Assembly: GCA_002352945.1 (NCBI GenBank)
Contig: DDHL01000042.1
Location: forward strand, 16,521-27,943
Direction of reading: 5' to 3'
Origin: Campylobacteraceae bacterium UBA1877
GTDB lineage: Bacteria; Campylobacterota; Campylobacteria; Campylobacterales; Campylobacteraceae
DNA: 11,423 nt
Shown here: positions 1 through 8,184 of the stretch, piece after piece
How the letters are laid out: each line of letters begins with the position of its first letter
Numbering within the stretch: the first letter of the stretch is position 1
Position numbers and translations under genes: made by a program
Notes under the pieces: model-generated
Databases searched by the model: none
What the model saw: the letters and a program-made list of their open reading frames with translations, nothing else
Told to the model about the DNA's origin: nothing

Positions 1-1
1 T

Positions 2-850
2 TATATAATTGACCAAAAAACAATTGATGATGTTAAATTTGGAAATTTAGATGAAATAACAGCAACGATGATTGAAGCTCTTAACAAAAGCGATTTGGCA
101 AATACTCATCATGAATTTGGAGTAAAAAATACTCAAACCAAATTTAAAGATGAGCAGATGCGCATGTCTTTAACTTACTTTGCAATCACCCACCTAAAAC
201 CAGCACTTGCAATTGAAACGAGTAAGAATATTGTTGAGCTTGAAACGAAGGTTCTTTACCAATTACGCTCCATTGAGGCCTTGATGGATATAATGGATAT
301 TAAATATGAGCGCCCATTTGAGCTAAACCGCGAAAATATCCAAGAACTTCTTAAAAATTTTGGGATTGTTCAAATAAATAACCGATTCACACTTCCTTTG
401 CAAAATTGCCAAAAAAACCTCTACTATGTCCCTTTAAAAAAGAAAGATAACGCCTTTGAATTTAACCATCCTCTTGGCTCAGTCATTAATAGAGGCAGCT
501 TCTATCAAGTAGTAATTGGCAATATTCCAGTAGTGCGGCTCTATCCGCAATATTTTGATTTAAAATGCACAAAAAAGAGTGCAGATGTAATGGTTGATGG
601 CATCAAAAAAGAGGCAAAATTTGGCTCAATTTTACATGTAAAAAAAGATTTTAAAGTTATGCCAACTGATGAGTTTCGCGTAAATCTTATTGGATTTGTT
701 ACAAAAGATAGAATCTCGCAAGATAATATTCGTATCACAAGAGAAGATTTCATCCCAAAATTTTCATTAGATAAAAATCAGCGCTACTTTCGAGTAGAAT
801 TTTATGAAGATGAGGATTTTTGCGGTACGCTGACCTTACACTTTGAGTAA
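2..850 (+). CDS. csd4: Csd4/Pgp1-type peptidoglycan DL-carboxypeptidase, 3' part (5' end outside window)
   Basis: The frame is open to the left edge, so the ATG at 68 is internal and the gene begins outside the window; about 282 codons are visible. The protein resembles Helicobacter pylori Csd4 and Campylobacter jejuni Pgp1, zinc M14-type (M99) carboxypeptidases that trim muropeptide tripeptides to dipeptides and give helical cell shape. Seen: an FIIDQ-like segment at the start (YIIDQ), then KNTQT, LTYFAI and AIETSK, lining up with KNTRT, LTFYAI and NEASK as I recall them from Csd4. The glutamate of AIETSK (bases 215-217) matches the general-base Glu of the M14 fold. The zinc ligands would lie upstream and are not visible. 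The C-terminal part carries the two small beta domains of this family, ending FSLDKNQRYFRVEFYEDEDF, close to the Csd4 tail. The gene converges on mltA, another murein enzyme. Family assignment rests on remembered sequence, but many segments agree. Confidence 0.86.
   Translation, partial: YIIDQKTIDDVKFGNLDEITATMIEALNKSDLANTHHEFGVKNTQTKFKDEQMRMSLTYFAITHLKPALAIETSKNIVELETKVLYQLRSIEALMDIMDIKYERPFELNRENIQELLKNFGIVQINNRFTLPLQNCQKNLYYVPLKKKDNAFEFNHPLGSVINRGSFYQVVIGNIPVVRLYPQYFDLKCTKKSADVMVDGIKKEAKFGSILHVKKDFKVMPTDEFRVNLIGFVTKDRISQDNIRITREDFIPKFSLDKNQRYFRVEFYEDEDFCGTLTLHFE
631..642. repeat. TTTACATGTAAA palindrome, copy 1 (in csd4)
   Basis: Perfect 12-base palindrome, read within csd4 in the phase giving Leu-His-Val-Lys. 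Confidence 0.85.
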
Positions 851-857
851 AGTCAGC
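829..857 (+). terminator. Stem-loop over the csd4 stop codon, probable terminator between convergent genes
   Basis: GCTGAC (829-834) pairs with GTCAGC (852-857), then one C/A mismatch, then TTAC (836-839) pairs with GTAA (847-850), leaving a 7-base loop. The right arm contains the csd4 stop codon TAA. The plus strand continues TTATTTAT, a moderately U-rich tail, so termination of csd4 transcripts is plausible. Read on the minus strand, the same hairpin follows the mltA stop directly but lacks a U tract. The stem is seen in the sequence; termination is inferred. Confidence 0.6.
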
Positions 858-1901
858 TTATTTATCAAAAAAACTTCGCGGCAAAATAGTATAAAGCTCA
901 ATATCATCATAAAGCTCACCTGCTCTTTTAGCTGCTATTTTACCGCTGCCAAAAAAGTAATCTACTCTTCCCGCGCCTTTTATAGCTCCACCCACATCGT
1001 GAGCAACAACCCATGGAGATATAAACTCTTTATCGCTTTTAATAATTAAAGGAAGTCCAAAAGGAATATAGTTTCTATCAACTGCCACACTTGCATTAGC
1101 AATCAACTCTACTCCTGCTGCACCAGTTGCTCTTTGGTTTTTTACCTCAAAAAAGACGTAGCTTGGATTGGCATATAAAATTTCATCGCGCAAATCTGGA
1201 TTTTTCTCCAAAAATGAACGGATTGTCTGCATCGACACTTCTTGGAGCAATCCTCTTTGCTTCATTACTAAGCCAATGGAGCGATAGGGATGGCCGTTTT
1301 GATCAGCATAGCCAACAAAAATCTCCTCGCCATTTTCTAAAATAATTCTACCTGAGCCTTGGATATGCAAAAAAAAGGCATCTACTTTACTATCTACATA
1401 GCAAATTACTTGCGCATCAATCTTTTTACTATCGATGGTCTTGTGGTCAAAATAGGGCACAACCTTCTTACCTACTACCCTACCACGCAAGCGGTAATTT
1501 TTAAGCTCAGGATAGATGGATGTTAAATCAATTTGCACCAAATCATCTGGAACTTTATAGATTGGATATTTATAGCGCTCTGTTTTTGTTTTGCTTGCAT
1601 ATAAAATCGGCTCATAATATCCTGTTATTTTTCCAACTGTATCAATTTTTGCTGGCACAAAACGGCGTTTTAACTCTTCAAAAGAATCAATTTCACAATA
1701 CTCCCCAACACTGCTTACATCTTTACATGTAGCTTGAAGCGCTTGGTAAAATTGCTTTTGTGGAGGTAAAAGCCAATCTAGTTCTTTCCATGAAATTACC
1801 TTTACATGTAAAGGTTCTGTTTGTAGCTGGATTTGAGAAGTTTTAAACGAGCATCCGCTAATAAAAATGGCTACTACAATGAAGTGAAAAACAAGCTTCA
1901 C
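858..1901 (-). CDS. mltA: MltA-family membrane-bound lytic murein transglycosylase (lipoprotein)
   Basis: A lytic transglycosylase that cleaves MurNAc-GlcNAc bonds of peptidoglycan to form 1,6-anhydroMurNAc, anchored to the periplasmic face of the outer membrane. From the GTG at 1901 the protein has 347 residues and begins MKLVFHFIVVAIFISGC, a compact lipoprotein signal with lipobox ISGC and lipidated Cys17. The MltA domain shows GYYEPIL (94-100) and FFLHIQGSG (176-184). The C-terminal 3D domain shows AHDVGGAIKGAG with D302 matching the catalytic Asp of E. coli MltA, followed by VDYFFGSG. A TTG at 1919 would add six residues, but has no ribosome site and would overlap polA by 19 bases. The GTG overlaps the polA TAG stop by one base (TAGTG) and has GGGGAG ten bases upstream, so I prefer it. 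Last gene of a four-gene operon; only 7 bases separate its stop from that of convergent csd4. Confidence 0.92.
   Translation of the reverse strand: MKLVFHFIVVAIFISGCSFKTSQIQLQTEPLHVKVISWKELDWLLPPQKQFYQALQATCKDVSSVGEYCEIDSFEELKRRFVPAKIDTVGKITGYYEPILYASKTKTERYKYPIYKVPDDLVQIDLTSIYPELKNYRLRGRVVGKKVVPYFDHKTIDSKKIDAQVICYVDSKVDAFFLHIQGSGRIILENGEEIFVGYADQNGHPYRSIGLVMKQRGLLQEVSMQTIRSFLEKNPDLRDEILYANPSYVFFEVKNQRATGAAGVELIANASVAVDRNYIPFGLPLIIKSDKEFISPWVVAHDVGGAIKGAGRVDYFFGSGKIAAKRAGELYDDIELYTILPRSFFDK
1722..1733. repeat. Degenerate TTTACATGTAAA palindrome (in mltA)
   Basis: TTTACATGTAGC, 10 of 12 bases matching; read in mltA as Ala-Thr-Cys-Lys, 67 bases from the perfect copy at 1801. Confidence 0.5.
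1798..1815. repeat. TTTACATGTAAA palindrome, copy 2, extended to 18 bases (in mltA)
   Basis: ACCTTTACATGTAAAGGT is a perfect 18-base palindrome whose core is at 1801-1812. Read in mltA as Leu-His-Val-Lys-Val just after the lipoprotein signal, in the likely flexible start of the mature protein. Confidence 0.85.
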
Positions 1902-4546
1902 TACTTTAACTCTCCCCAATTTTTTCCAATAGCTACTGAGGTTTTTAAAGGAATTTCTAGGGTGTAAATTCCCTCCATCAACTCTTTTGCTTTTTTAGCA
2001 AACTCTTCAGAGAGCTCCTCTTTTACCTCAAAAATAAGCTCATCGTGAATTTGAAGCAGCAAACGTGCATCTTCATTTAAAAGAGTCTTTTCAAGCTTTA
2101 GCATTGAGAGTTTAATTAAATCAGCAGCAGATCCTTGAAAAACCGTATTTACCGACTCTCGATCATAAGATGCAAGCTGCATTGGTGTGGCATTACTATA
2201 ATCAAAATAACGCCTCCTTCCAAGAAGTGTTTGTACATAACCTTGAGATTTTGCGCTCTCTTGGATAAATTTAAAATAGCTTTTCACAGATGGGAAGAGT
2301 GCAAAATAGCTCTCAATATAGCCTTTAGCTTCTTTTGTAGTGATTCCTAATGTTTGGGCAAGTTTTCGCGATCCCATTCCATAAAGAAGTCCAAAGTTTA
2401 TACTTTTTGCAATGGAGCGCTTCTGCTTAGCCTGTTTAGGGCCAAAAAGCTTTAAAGCTGTTTGGGTGTGGATATCTTTATCTTCTCTAAAAGCTTCAAC
2501 CAAAGCCTTATCTTTACTAAAATGAGCAAGCAAGCGCAGCTCAATTTGGGAGTAGTCAATTCCTACTAGCAAATAGCCTTTTTTTGCCACAAAGCCTTCC
2601 CGCACAGCTCGGCCAAGCTCTGTTCGTACTGGAATATTTTGCAAATTTGGCTCTTTTGAACTTAATCTACCTGTTGATGTTCCCGTTTGTAAAAAATTGG
2701 TATGCACTCTTGAATCTTTATCTTCAGCAGCAAGACGCAAAAGGGGCTCAAAATAGGTTGATTTGAGCTTATATAACTCTCTGTACTCTAAAATTGGAGC
2801 AATGACTGGATGCTTATCTTTTAAAGATTCTAAAACACTCTCATCGGTACTATATCCACTTTTTGTCTTTTTTGTTGGCGGAAGTTTAAGTGTTTCAAAT
2901 AAAACTGAGCCCAATTGCTTGACTGAATTGATATTAAATTCGGTTTTGCTCTCTTTGTAGATAATTTTTGTAAGGTGCATCAACTTCTCTTCAGTTGCCT
3001 CTAAAAGCCCTTTCATAAAATGCTGATTGATTTGAATTCCCCTATTTTCCATGTGCATAAGAGTTAAAATAAAAGGATTTTCAACCTCTTTTGCCAAATC
3101 TAGCATAATTGGATCTAGCTTTTGGATGAGAGTGTTAAAGAGTCTCAAAGTCATCCATGCATCTTCTGCGGCATACTCACAAGCTTTTTGTAAATCTACA
3201 CTTGCAAAGGTTTCTCCGCGCTTTGTAGTTTTACTAAATGGAATCATCTCATGACCAAAAAAGCGTTTTGCCAAAGCATCCAAGCCAACCGATTGGCCCG
3301 GCATCAAAAGCCAGGCTAAAATCATTGTATCTGCATAAGGAATTGGCGGGGTTAGCTTAAAATTTTTCGCAACTACTTTAAAATCAAATTTTAAATTCTG
3401 TCCCACTAGTTTACATGTAAAGATTTTTTTAATTGCCTCTTTTGCAGCCTCTTTAGAAACTTGCGGACCTACACCTAGGTAACTATGAGCAATGGGCACA
3501 TAATAAGCTTTTTGTTCATCAGTTGCAAAGGAAAAGCCCACTATATTTGCTTTCATTGTGTCTAATCCATCGGTTTCTGTATCAAAGGCTACAATTGTAT
3601 CTTTATTAAAATCTGCAACCGTTTTTGCAAGAGTTGCATCGTCTTGGATTAAAACCGCTTCAAATCTTGCCTCTTTTTTTTCAACCATTGGCACATCTCC
3701 TAAACGGCTCAATACCCTTCGAAGCTCATAGCGCCTAAGCTCATCTTTTATAGCAATTAGCGGATTAGTTTGAGGAAATAAAAAACGCTCAAACCTATCT
3801 GCAACCTCTAAATTATCTATTAGTTTGATTAAAGATTTTGAAAGAAACGCACTCTCTTTGCCCTCCATTAAAAGCCGTTGATTGCGTGGGTTTGGAACAT
3901 TTTGGATATTTTCATAAATCCCCTCAAGACTTCCAAATTGATCTAAAAGAGTCTTTGCTCCTTTAGGGCCAATGCCTCTAACACCTGGAATATTATCGGC
4001 GCTATCACCCACAATGGCAAGGTAATCCCGAACCTGACTTGGGTGGATTCCAAACTTTTCTATACACGCTTTTTCATCAATTTCTCGCTTTTTAATTGGG
4101 TCAAATATAACAACTCTTCCATCATCAATGAGTTGGTACAAATCCTTGTCATGGGTAACTATGCGCACCTTCATATCATATTTTTTTGCAAACTTTGTAG
4201 CAGATGCGATAATATCATCAGCCTCATACCCTTCCATTATGCACGTTTTAAAGCCCATCTTCTCAATCCAAGCAATTGCAACGGGCAGTTGGGCTTGTAA
4301 ATCTTCAGGTGGTGTAGGACGATTTGCCTTATAGCGTGGATCAATTTCGTGACGAAAAGTTTTGCCTTTTGCATCAAGGGCAAACATGAGATAATCGGTT
4401 GCATATTCAGTCTCTAAAGTGTGGATAAAATTAGCAAAGCCAGTTAACATTCCTGTTGGGAACCCTTGGGAGTTGCTAAGTCCAGGAAGGGCAAAATAGT
4501 TGCGAAATAAAAAACCAAATGTATCAATTATTGTTAATGTTTTCAT
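1901..4546 (-). CDS. polA: DNA polymerase I with 5'-3' and 3'-5' exonuclease domains
   Basis: Fills gaps during excision repair and removes Okazaki RNA primers. From ATG 4546 the protein has 881 residues, normal for a three-domain PolI. The N-terminal FEN-like 5' nuclease shows EADDIIA (108-114), THDKDL and GDSADNIPG. The 3'-5' proofreading domain has all four DEDD acids: D322 and E324 (FDTETD), D388 (NLKFD) and D462 (YAAED). The polymerase shows motif A with D664 (GIDYSQIELR), motif B with R710, K714 and F718 (RSIAKSINFGLLYG) and motif C with D835 (QIHDELIFEV). All key residues are present, so it should be fully active. A GTG one codon earlier (4549) is only two bases from GGAG; ATG 4546 has five-base spacing and overlaps the uvrA stop as TGATG. 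Its place behind uvrA fits a repair transcription unit. One copy of the TTTACATGTAAA palindrome encodes FTCK near residue 377. Confidence 0.97.
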   Translation of the reverse strand: MKTLTIIDTFGFLFRNYFALPGLSNSQGFPTGMLTGFANFIHTLETEYATDYLMFALDAKGKTFRHEIDPRYKANRPTPPEDLQAQLPVAIAWIEKMGFKTCIMEGYEADDIIASATKFAKKYDMKVRIVTHDKDLYQLIDDGRVVIFDPIKKREIDEKACIEKFGIHPSQVRDYLAIVGDSADNIPGVRGIGPKGAKTLLDQFGSLEGIYENIQNVPNPRNQRLLMEGKESAFLSKSLIKLIDNLEVADRFERFLFPQTNPLIAIKDELRRYELRRVLSRLGDVPMVEKKEARFEAVLIQDDATLAKTVADFNKDTIVAFDTETDGLDTMKANIVGFSFATDEQKAYYVPIAHSYLGVGPQVSKEAAKEAIKKIFTCKLVGQNLKFDFKVVAKNFKLTPPIPYADTMILAWLLMPGQSVGLDALAKRFFGHEMIPFSKTTKRGETFASVDLQKACEYAAEDAWMTLRLFNTLIQKLDPIMLDLAKEVENPFILTLMHMENRGIQINQHFMKGLLEATEEKLMHLTKIIYKESKTEFNINSVKQLGSVLFETLKLPPTKKTKSGYSTDESVLESLKDKHPVIAPILEYRELYKLKSTYFEPLLRLAAEDKDSRVHTNFLQTGTSTGRLSSKEPNLQNIPVRTELGRAVREGFVAKKGYLLVGIDYSQIELRLLAHFSKDKALVEAFREDKDIHTQTALKLFGPKQAKQKRSIAKSINFGLLYGMGSRKLAQTLGITTKEAKGYIESYFALFPSVKSYFKFIQESAKSQGYVQTLLGRRRYFDYSNATPMQLASYDRESVNTVFQGSAADLIKLSMLKLEKTLLNEDARLLLQIHDELIFEVKEELSEEFAKKAKELMEGIYTLEIPLKTSVAIGKNWGELK
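1912..1917 (-). promoter_or_regulatory. Ribosome binding site deciding the mltA start
   Basis: GGGGAG lies within the last codons of polA, ten bases before the GTG at 1901. It supports GTG over the upstream TTG at 1919, which would lie before this site. The GTG overlaps the polA stop TAG by one base, so termination-reinitiation coupling is likely. Confidence 0.6.
3410..3421. repeat. TTTACATGTAAA palindrome, copy 3 (in polA)
   Basis: Perfect 12-base copy, read in polA as Phe-Thr-Cys-Lys, a few residues before the exonuclease NLKFD motif. Confidence 0.85.
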
Positions 4547-7368
4547 CACTTCTCCTTTTTAGGCAAGTCATCTAGCTTTGCTAAAAATGCACCTGTATAG
4601 CTGCCAGTTTGTTTATGATTTTTTGCAAGCTCTTGGGGCGAGCCTTGAGCGACTATCTTACCCCCTTTTGCTCCACCTTCTGGTCCCATGTCTATAAGAT
4701 AATCACAATTTTTTAAAACATCTAAATTGTGCTCAATTACCAAAACAGAATTGCCCAAGTCCGTTAGGTGTTGTAACACTTTTACCAATCTATCCACATC
4801 GGCAAAGTGCAAACCTGTTGTTGGTTCATCTAAAATATAGAGTGTTTTGCCAGTATCGGTTTTGCTTAACTCTTTTGCAAGCTTAATACGCTGAGCCTCT
4901 CCGCCACTTAAAGTAGTGGCATTTTGGCCAAGAGTAATATAGCCCAAGCCCACATCATTTAGCGTTTGAAGCTTTTGGGCGATGCGCGGAATTGCTTTAA
5001 AAAATTCCAAAGCCTCTTCTACACTCATAGCAAGCACATCGGCTATGGATTTGCCCTTATATTTAATCTCTAAAGTTTGGGGATTATACCTTGCTCCATG
5101 GCAAGCGTCGCATTTGACCATAATATCTGGCAAGAAATGCATCTCAATTTTTATTTCACCCTCACCTTGGCACTTTTCGCATCTGCCGCCTTTAACATTA
5201 AAAGAGAATCTGCCAACTTTATATCCTCGAATTTGTGACTCTTTTGTCTTTGCAAAAAGGGCTCTAATCTCATCCATAACTCCTGTATAGGTTGCTGGAT
5301 TACTTCGTGGCGTTCGCCCAATAGGACTTTGATCAAGGTAGATTACCTTATCTAAATTCTCCAATCCTTCGCACACAACCCCTTGAACTTTTTTTACTTT
5401 TTTTGCACGATTTAAAAGCTCTTTTGCAACCGGAAGGAGTGTTTGCAATATAAGAGAACTTTTTCCGCTACCGCTTACACCTGAAATTCCAACAAGATTT
5501 TGCAATGGAATCTTTACATGTAAATCTTTTAAATTATTTATACTTACCCCGCTAAGGCTAATCCACTGCTTTTGGGGTCTAAATGCAGCATGGTTGATTT
5601 TGCGAACACCAGATAGATATTTTGCTGTAAGCGTATCGCTCTTATAAAGCTCATCAACAGTTCCGTTAAAAACGATCTCTCCTCCAAATTTTCCAGCCCC
5701 CGGGCCAATATCAACCACATAGTCTGCTGCATCAATTGTCTCTTTATCGTGCTCAACTACAATAACACTATTTCCTTTTTGCTGTAAGTTTTTAAGAGTT
5801 TTTATAAGTTTTAGGGTATCTCTTTCATGAAGTCCAATACTTGGCTCATCAAGTACATACATAACCCCAGTTAACCCACTTCCAATTTGAGAAGCAATCC
5901 GGATTCTTTGAGCTTCACCGCCGCTTATTGTTCTAGCATCCCTTCCAAGACTCAAATATCCAAGCCCCACATCTACTAAAAAGTGCAGCCTTTCATTAAT
6001 CTCTTTTAAAATGGGAGCGGCTATCATCTTTCCTTGTGGACTTAAATATTCAAAGTTTTTCTCATTTGAAAAGAATTTTGCACTCTCCTCAATTGGCATT
6101 TTTAAAACATCAGCTATGCCCAAATTTGCCACTTTAACCGCAAGACTCTCTTGGCGCAGTCTAAAGCCGCCACACCGCTCACAGCTCTTTTCGCTCATAT
6201 ACTCACCCAAATCTTTTTCATCTTTTAGCATATCGTAAGCAATCTTTATCACACCTTCCCATTTTCGTTTGAGCTTATGGCGTTTCCATGTAAATTCAGC
6301 CAGCTCAACTCCACCGTGTAAAATTGCCTTTTGCTGATGGGAATCTAACTCTTCAAAGGGTTTTTTTGTATCAATTTTAGCTGCTTCACAAAATGCTAGA
6401 AGCATTTTAAAGTAGTATCCGCGGTTAAAACCGTACATAAGCTTTATTGCACCTTTTTCAATGCTTAAGCTCTCATCAATAATTTTTGGCATATCTAAAG
6501 CGTATCGGATTCCAAGTCCATCACAAACTGGACACGCTCCTTTTGGGGAATTGAATGAAAAACTAAGTGGCTCTAGCGGCTCAAAACTTATTTTACATGT
6601 AAAGCATGCATAGTGTTCGCTATAGTGGATATGCTCTCTTTCAAGACCAAGCTCTTTGGCATTTAAAATATCGAGCTCAACCTCTCCATAACTCTCACTT
6701 AAAGCTTTTTCCACATCTGCGCCAATTCTTTCACGATTATCTTCTCGCATCACAACCCGGTCAATTACTACTTTGATAGTATGTTTTTTTGTCTTTGAGA
6801 GCTCCACATCCTCATCAAGACGCACCATCACTCCATCAATCATAGCCCGGATATACCCTTTATGGCGCAGTGATTCAATTAAGTCCGCAAAACTTCCCTT
6901 CTTTTCTCGAATAAGGGGAGCAAGGATTACAAGCTTTGAGTTTTCAGGTAAACTTAAAATCTGCTCAATAATATCAGCACTTGACATTTTAGAGATTGGC
7001 TGGTGGCATTGATGGCAGTACTGCTGGCCGACCCTAGCATACAATAAGCGCAAATAATCATATATTTCAGTAATAGTTCCAACTGTTGAGCGCGGGTTTT
7101 TGCTTGTGGTTTTTTGGTCAATCGCAATAGCTGGAGTGAGCCCTTCAATCTTATCCACATCAGGTTTGCCAACCCTATCTAAAAACTGCCTTGCATACGA
7201 CGAGAGCGACTCAATATAGCGTCTTTGCCCCTCAGCATAAAGAGTATCAAAGGCTAAAGTACTCTTACCACTTCCAGAAAGCCCTGTAAAAACTACCAAC
7301 TTATTTTTTGGAATAGCCAGATTTATAGATTTTAAATTGTGCTCTTTGGCACCAAAAATACGTATCAT
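4546..7368 (-). CDS. uvrA: Excinuclease ABC subunit A (UvrA)
   Basis: Damage-sensing ATPase of nucleotide excision repair; dimerises, loads UvrB on lesions and acts in the cytoplasm. The 940 residues are the usual length. Two ABC modules are complete. Module 1 has Walker A GLSGSGKS (29-36), signature ISGGEAQR (481-488) and Walker B YVLDEPSIGL. Module 2 has Walker A GVSGSGKS (630-637), signature LSGGEAQR (820-827) and Walker B YILDEPTTGL. Cysteine pairs are at C118/C121, C255/C258 with C279/C282, C396/C399, and C730/C733 with C753/C756; the last set is the C-terminal zinc finger needed for damage recognition. The ATG at 7368 has AGGAG just upstream and overlaps the stop of the transporter gene by four bases (ATGA). 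Two perfect TTTACATGTAAA palindromes lie inside; one encodes F256-T257-C258-K259, so a probable zinc ligand is written in the repeat. No SOS-type operator was recognised. Confidence 0.98.
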   Translation of the reverse strand: MIRIFGAKEHNLKSINLAIPKNKLVVFTGLSGSGKSTLAFDTLYAEGQRRYIESLSSYARQFLDRVGKPDVDKIEGLTPAIAIDQKTTSKNPRSTVGTITEIYDYLRLLYARVGQQYCHQCHQPISKMSSADIIEQILSLPENSKLVILAPLIREKKGSFADLIESLRHKGYIRAMIDGVMVRLDEDVELSKTKKHTIKVVIDRVVMREDNRERIGADVEKALSESYGEVELDILNAKELGLEREHIHYSEHYACFTCKISFEPLEPLSFSFNSPKGACPVCDGLGIRYALDMPKIIDESLSIEKGAIKLMYGFNRGYYFKMLLAFCEAAKIDTKKPFEELDSHQQKAILHGGVELAEFTWKRHKLKRKWEGVIKIAYDMLKDEKDLGEYMSEKSCERCGGFRLRQESLAVKVANLGIADVLKMPIEESAKFFSNEKNFEYLSPQGKMIAAPILKEINERLHFLVDVGLGYLSLGRDARTISGGEAQRIRIASQIGSGLTGVMYVLDEPSIGLHERDTLKLIKTLKNLQQKGNSVIVVEHDKETIDAADYVVDIGPGAGKFGGEIVFNGTVDELYKSDTLTAKYLSGVRKINHAAFRPQKQWISLSGVSINNLKDLHVKIPLQNLVGISGVSGSGKSSLILQTLLPVAKELLNRAKKVKKVQGVVCEGLENLDKVIYLDQSPIGRTPRSNPATYTGVMDEIRALFAKTKESQIRGYKVGRFSFNVKGGRCEKCQGEGEIKIEMHFLPDIMVKCDACHGARYNPQTLEIKYKGKSIADVLAMSVEEALEFFKAIPRIAQKLQTLNDVGLGYITLGQNATTLSGGEAQRIKLAKELSKTDTGKTLYILDEPTTGLHFADVDRLVKVLQHLTDLGNSVLVIEHNLDVLKNCDYLIDMGPEGGAKGGKIVAQGSPQELAKNHKQTGSYTGAFLAKLDDLPKKEK
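4552..4555 (-). promoter_or_regulatory. Ribosome binding site deciding the polA start
   Basis: AAGGAGAA sits at the end of uvrA. GGAG is five bases before ATG 4546 but only two before the in-frame GTG 4549, which favours the ATG. The ATG overlaps the uvrA TGA by one base. Confidence 0.6.
5513..5524. repeat. TTTACATGTAAA palindrome, copy 4 (in uvrA)
   Basis: Perfect 12-base copy, read in uvrA as Leu-His-Val-Lys just before the second Walker A motif. Confidence 0.85.
6592..6603. repeat. TTTACATGTAAA palindrome, copy 5 (in uvrA zinc finger)
   Basis: Perfect 12-base copy, exactly codons 256-259 of uvrA (Phe-Thr-Cys-Lys); Cys258 belongs to a CxxC...CxxC zinc site. Confidence 0.85.
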
Positions 7369-8105
7369 AACTCTCCTATGAGCTCATAAAATGTTATTAA
7401 TATTAAGACGATATAAAGGCCTAAAAGCCACCACTTTTGTCTCTGTTTTTCAATAGCATGAGAACGTTTGGCCCCATAAACTACACCAATAAGCGAGCCA
7501 ACACCTAGGGCTAAACCCATTTTAAAATCGATCAATCCATGCCAAGCCATACTTAAAAAACCAGAGATTGAAGAAAATACGACAAAAAATAGTCCCATTG
7601 AGACGGCTCGTTTTATATCATAACCCAAAAAACCAACGAGAATTGGCGTTAAAAAAACGGCTCCACCAATACCCATGCTCAAAGAAACCATTCCCACGAA
7701 TGCTCCAATTAAAAATAGAAGCATTTTATTAGTTACTGCCTCTTTGTTTGCATTAACAGGTGTGCGTAAAAATTTAATGAGAGAAAATAGCAATATGCAA
7801 ATAAATCCACTCATTAAAACAAAATCATTGGCTGCAGCCACAATGGCTCCGCTTTGAGTGGCTCCGACAAATCCGCCAAAGCCAAGAAACAGAGCGTCTT
7901 TTAATATTAATTTGCCGCCTTTATAATTGACATATGATCCTAAAGTAGAGCTAAAAACCATCTGCATTGCTGCAAGACCAATAGCAGTTTTTATATCAAA
8001 TCCTATCAATAAAAGCACCGGCACCAAAACCGTTCCTCCACCAATTCCAAAAAAGCCAGAAGCAAAACCGATTATGATGCCAAGTAGCGTTAGAGCAATA
8101 AACAT
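7365..8105 (-). CDS. TauE/SafE (TSUP) family membrane transporter
   Basis: Predicted inner-membrane permease of 246 residues with hydrophobic segments throughout. The family's tandem inverted-repeat architecture is visible: GFFGIGGGTVLVPVL (17-31) and the later SLSMGIGGAVFLTPIL (141-156) are the two equivalent glycine-rich motifs that open each half. A charged loop (about 113-127) separates the halves. TSUP members move sulfite, sulfonates, thiosulfate-like or other organic anions, but the substrate cannot be told from sequence. It is the first gene of the operon with uvrA, polA and mltA and overlaps uvrA by four bases; no functional link to repair is known to me, so co-transcription may be only economy. 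The ATG at 8105 has just an A/G-rich stretch (AAAAGAGA) immediately before it, a weak ribosome site. Confidence 0.88.
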   Translation of the reverse strand: MFIALTLLGIIIGFASGFFGIGGGTVLVPVLLLIGFDIKTAIGLAAMQMVFSSTLGSYVNYKGGKLILKDALFLGFGGFVGATQSGAIVAAANDFVLMSGFICILLFSLIKFLRTPVNANKEAVTNKMLLFLIGAFVGMVSLSMGIGGAVFLTPILVGFLGYDIKRAVSMGLFFVVFSSISGFLSMAWHGLIDFKMGLALGVGSLIGVVYGAKRSHAIEKQRQKWWLLGLYIVLILITFYELIGEL

Positions 8106-8147
8106 TCTCTTTTCTTTTGTAAAAATTTTATTAGGTTAAAAGGAGAC

Positions 8148-8153
8148 ATTTTA
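8148..8153 (-). promoter_or_regulatory. Candidate -10 box for the transporter-uvrA-polA-mltA operon
   Basis: On the minus strand TAAAAT (within TTGGATAAAATG) matches the TATAAT consensus at five of six bases, about 43 bases before the ATG at 8105. No clear -35 box is seen, which is common in Campylobacterota. A second AT-rich candidate, AATAAAAT, lies nearer the gene. Tentative. Confidence 0.3.
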
Positions 8154-8184
8154 TCCAATAGCCTCTTAATCTCTAATTGTTTTT

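Noticed and set aside
1902..1919. TTG 1919 as the mltA start
   Set aside because: No ribosome site before it and a longer overlap with polA; the GTG at 1901 gives a standard lipoprotein signal and couples to the polA stop.
4982..5290. A 102-codon open frame on the plus strand
   Set aside because: It lies antisense inside the second ABC module of uvrA, whose coding is certain; no ribosome site or recognisable protein. Other opposite-strand frames inside uvrA, polA, mltA and fliO were dropped for the same reason.
6283..6294. TTTCCATGTAAA in uvrA as another palindrome copy
   Set aside because: One mismatch breaks the central palindrome; it encodes FTWK and may be a decayed copy or chance, so it was not counted.
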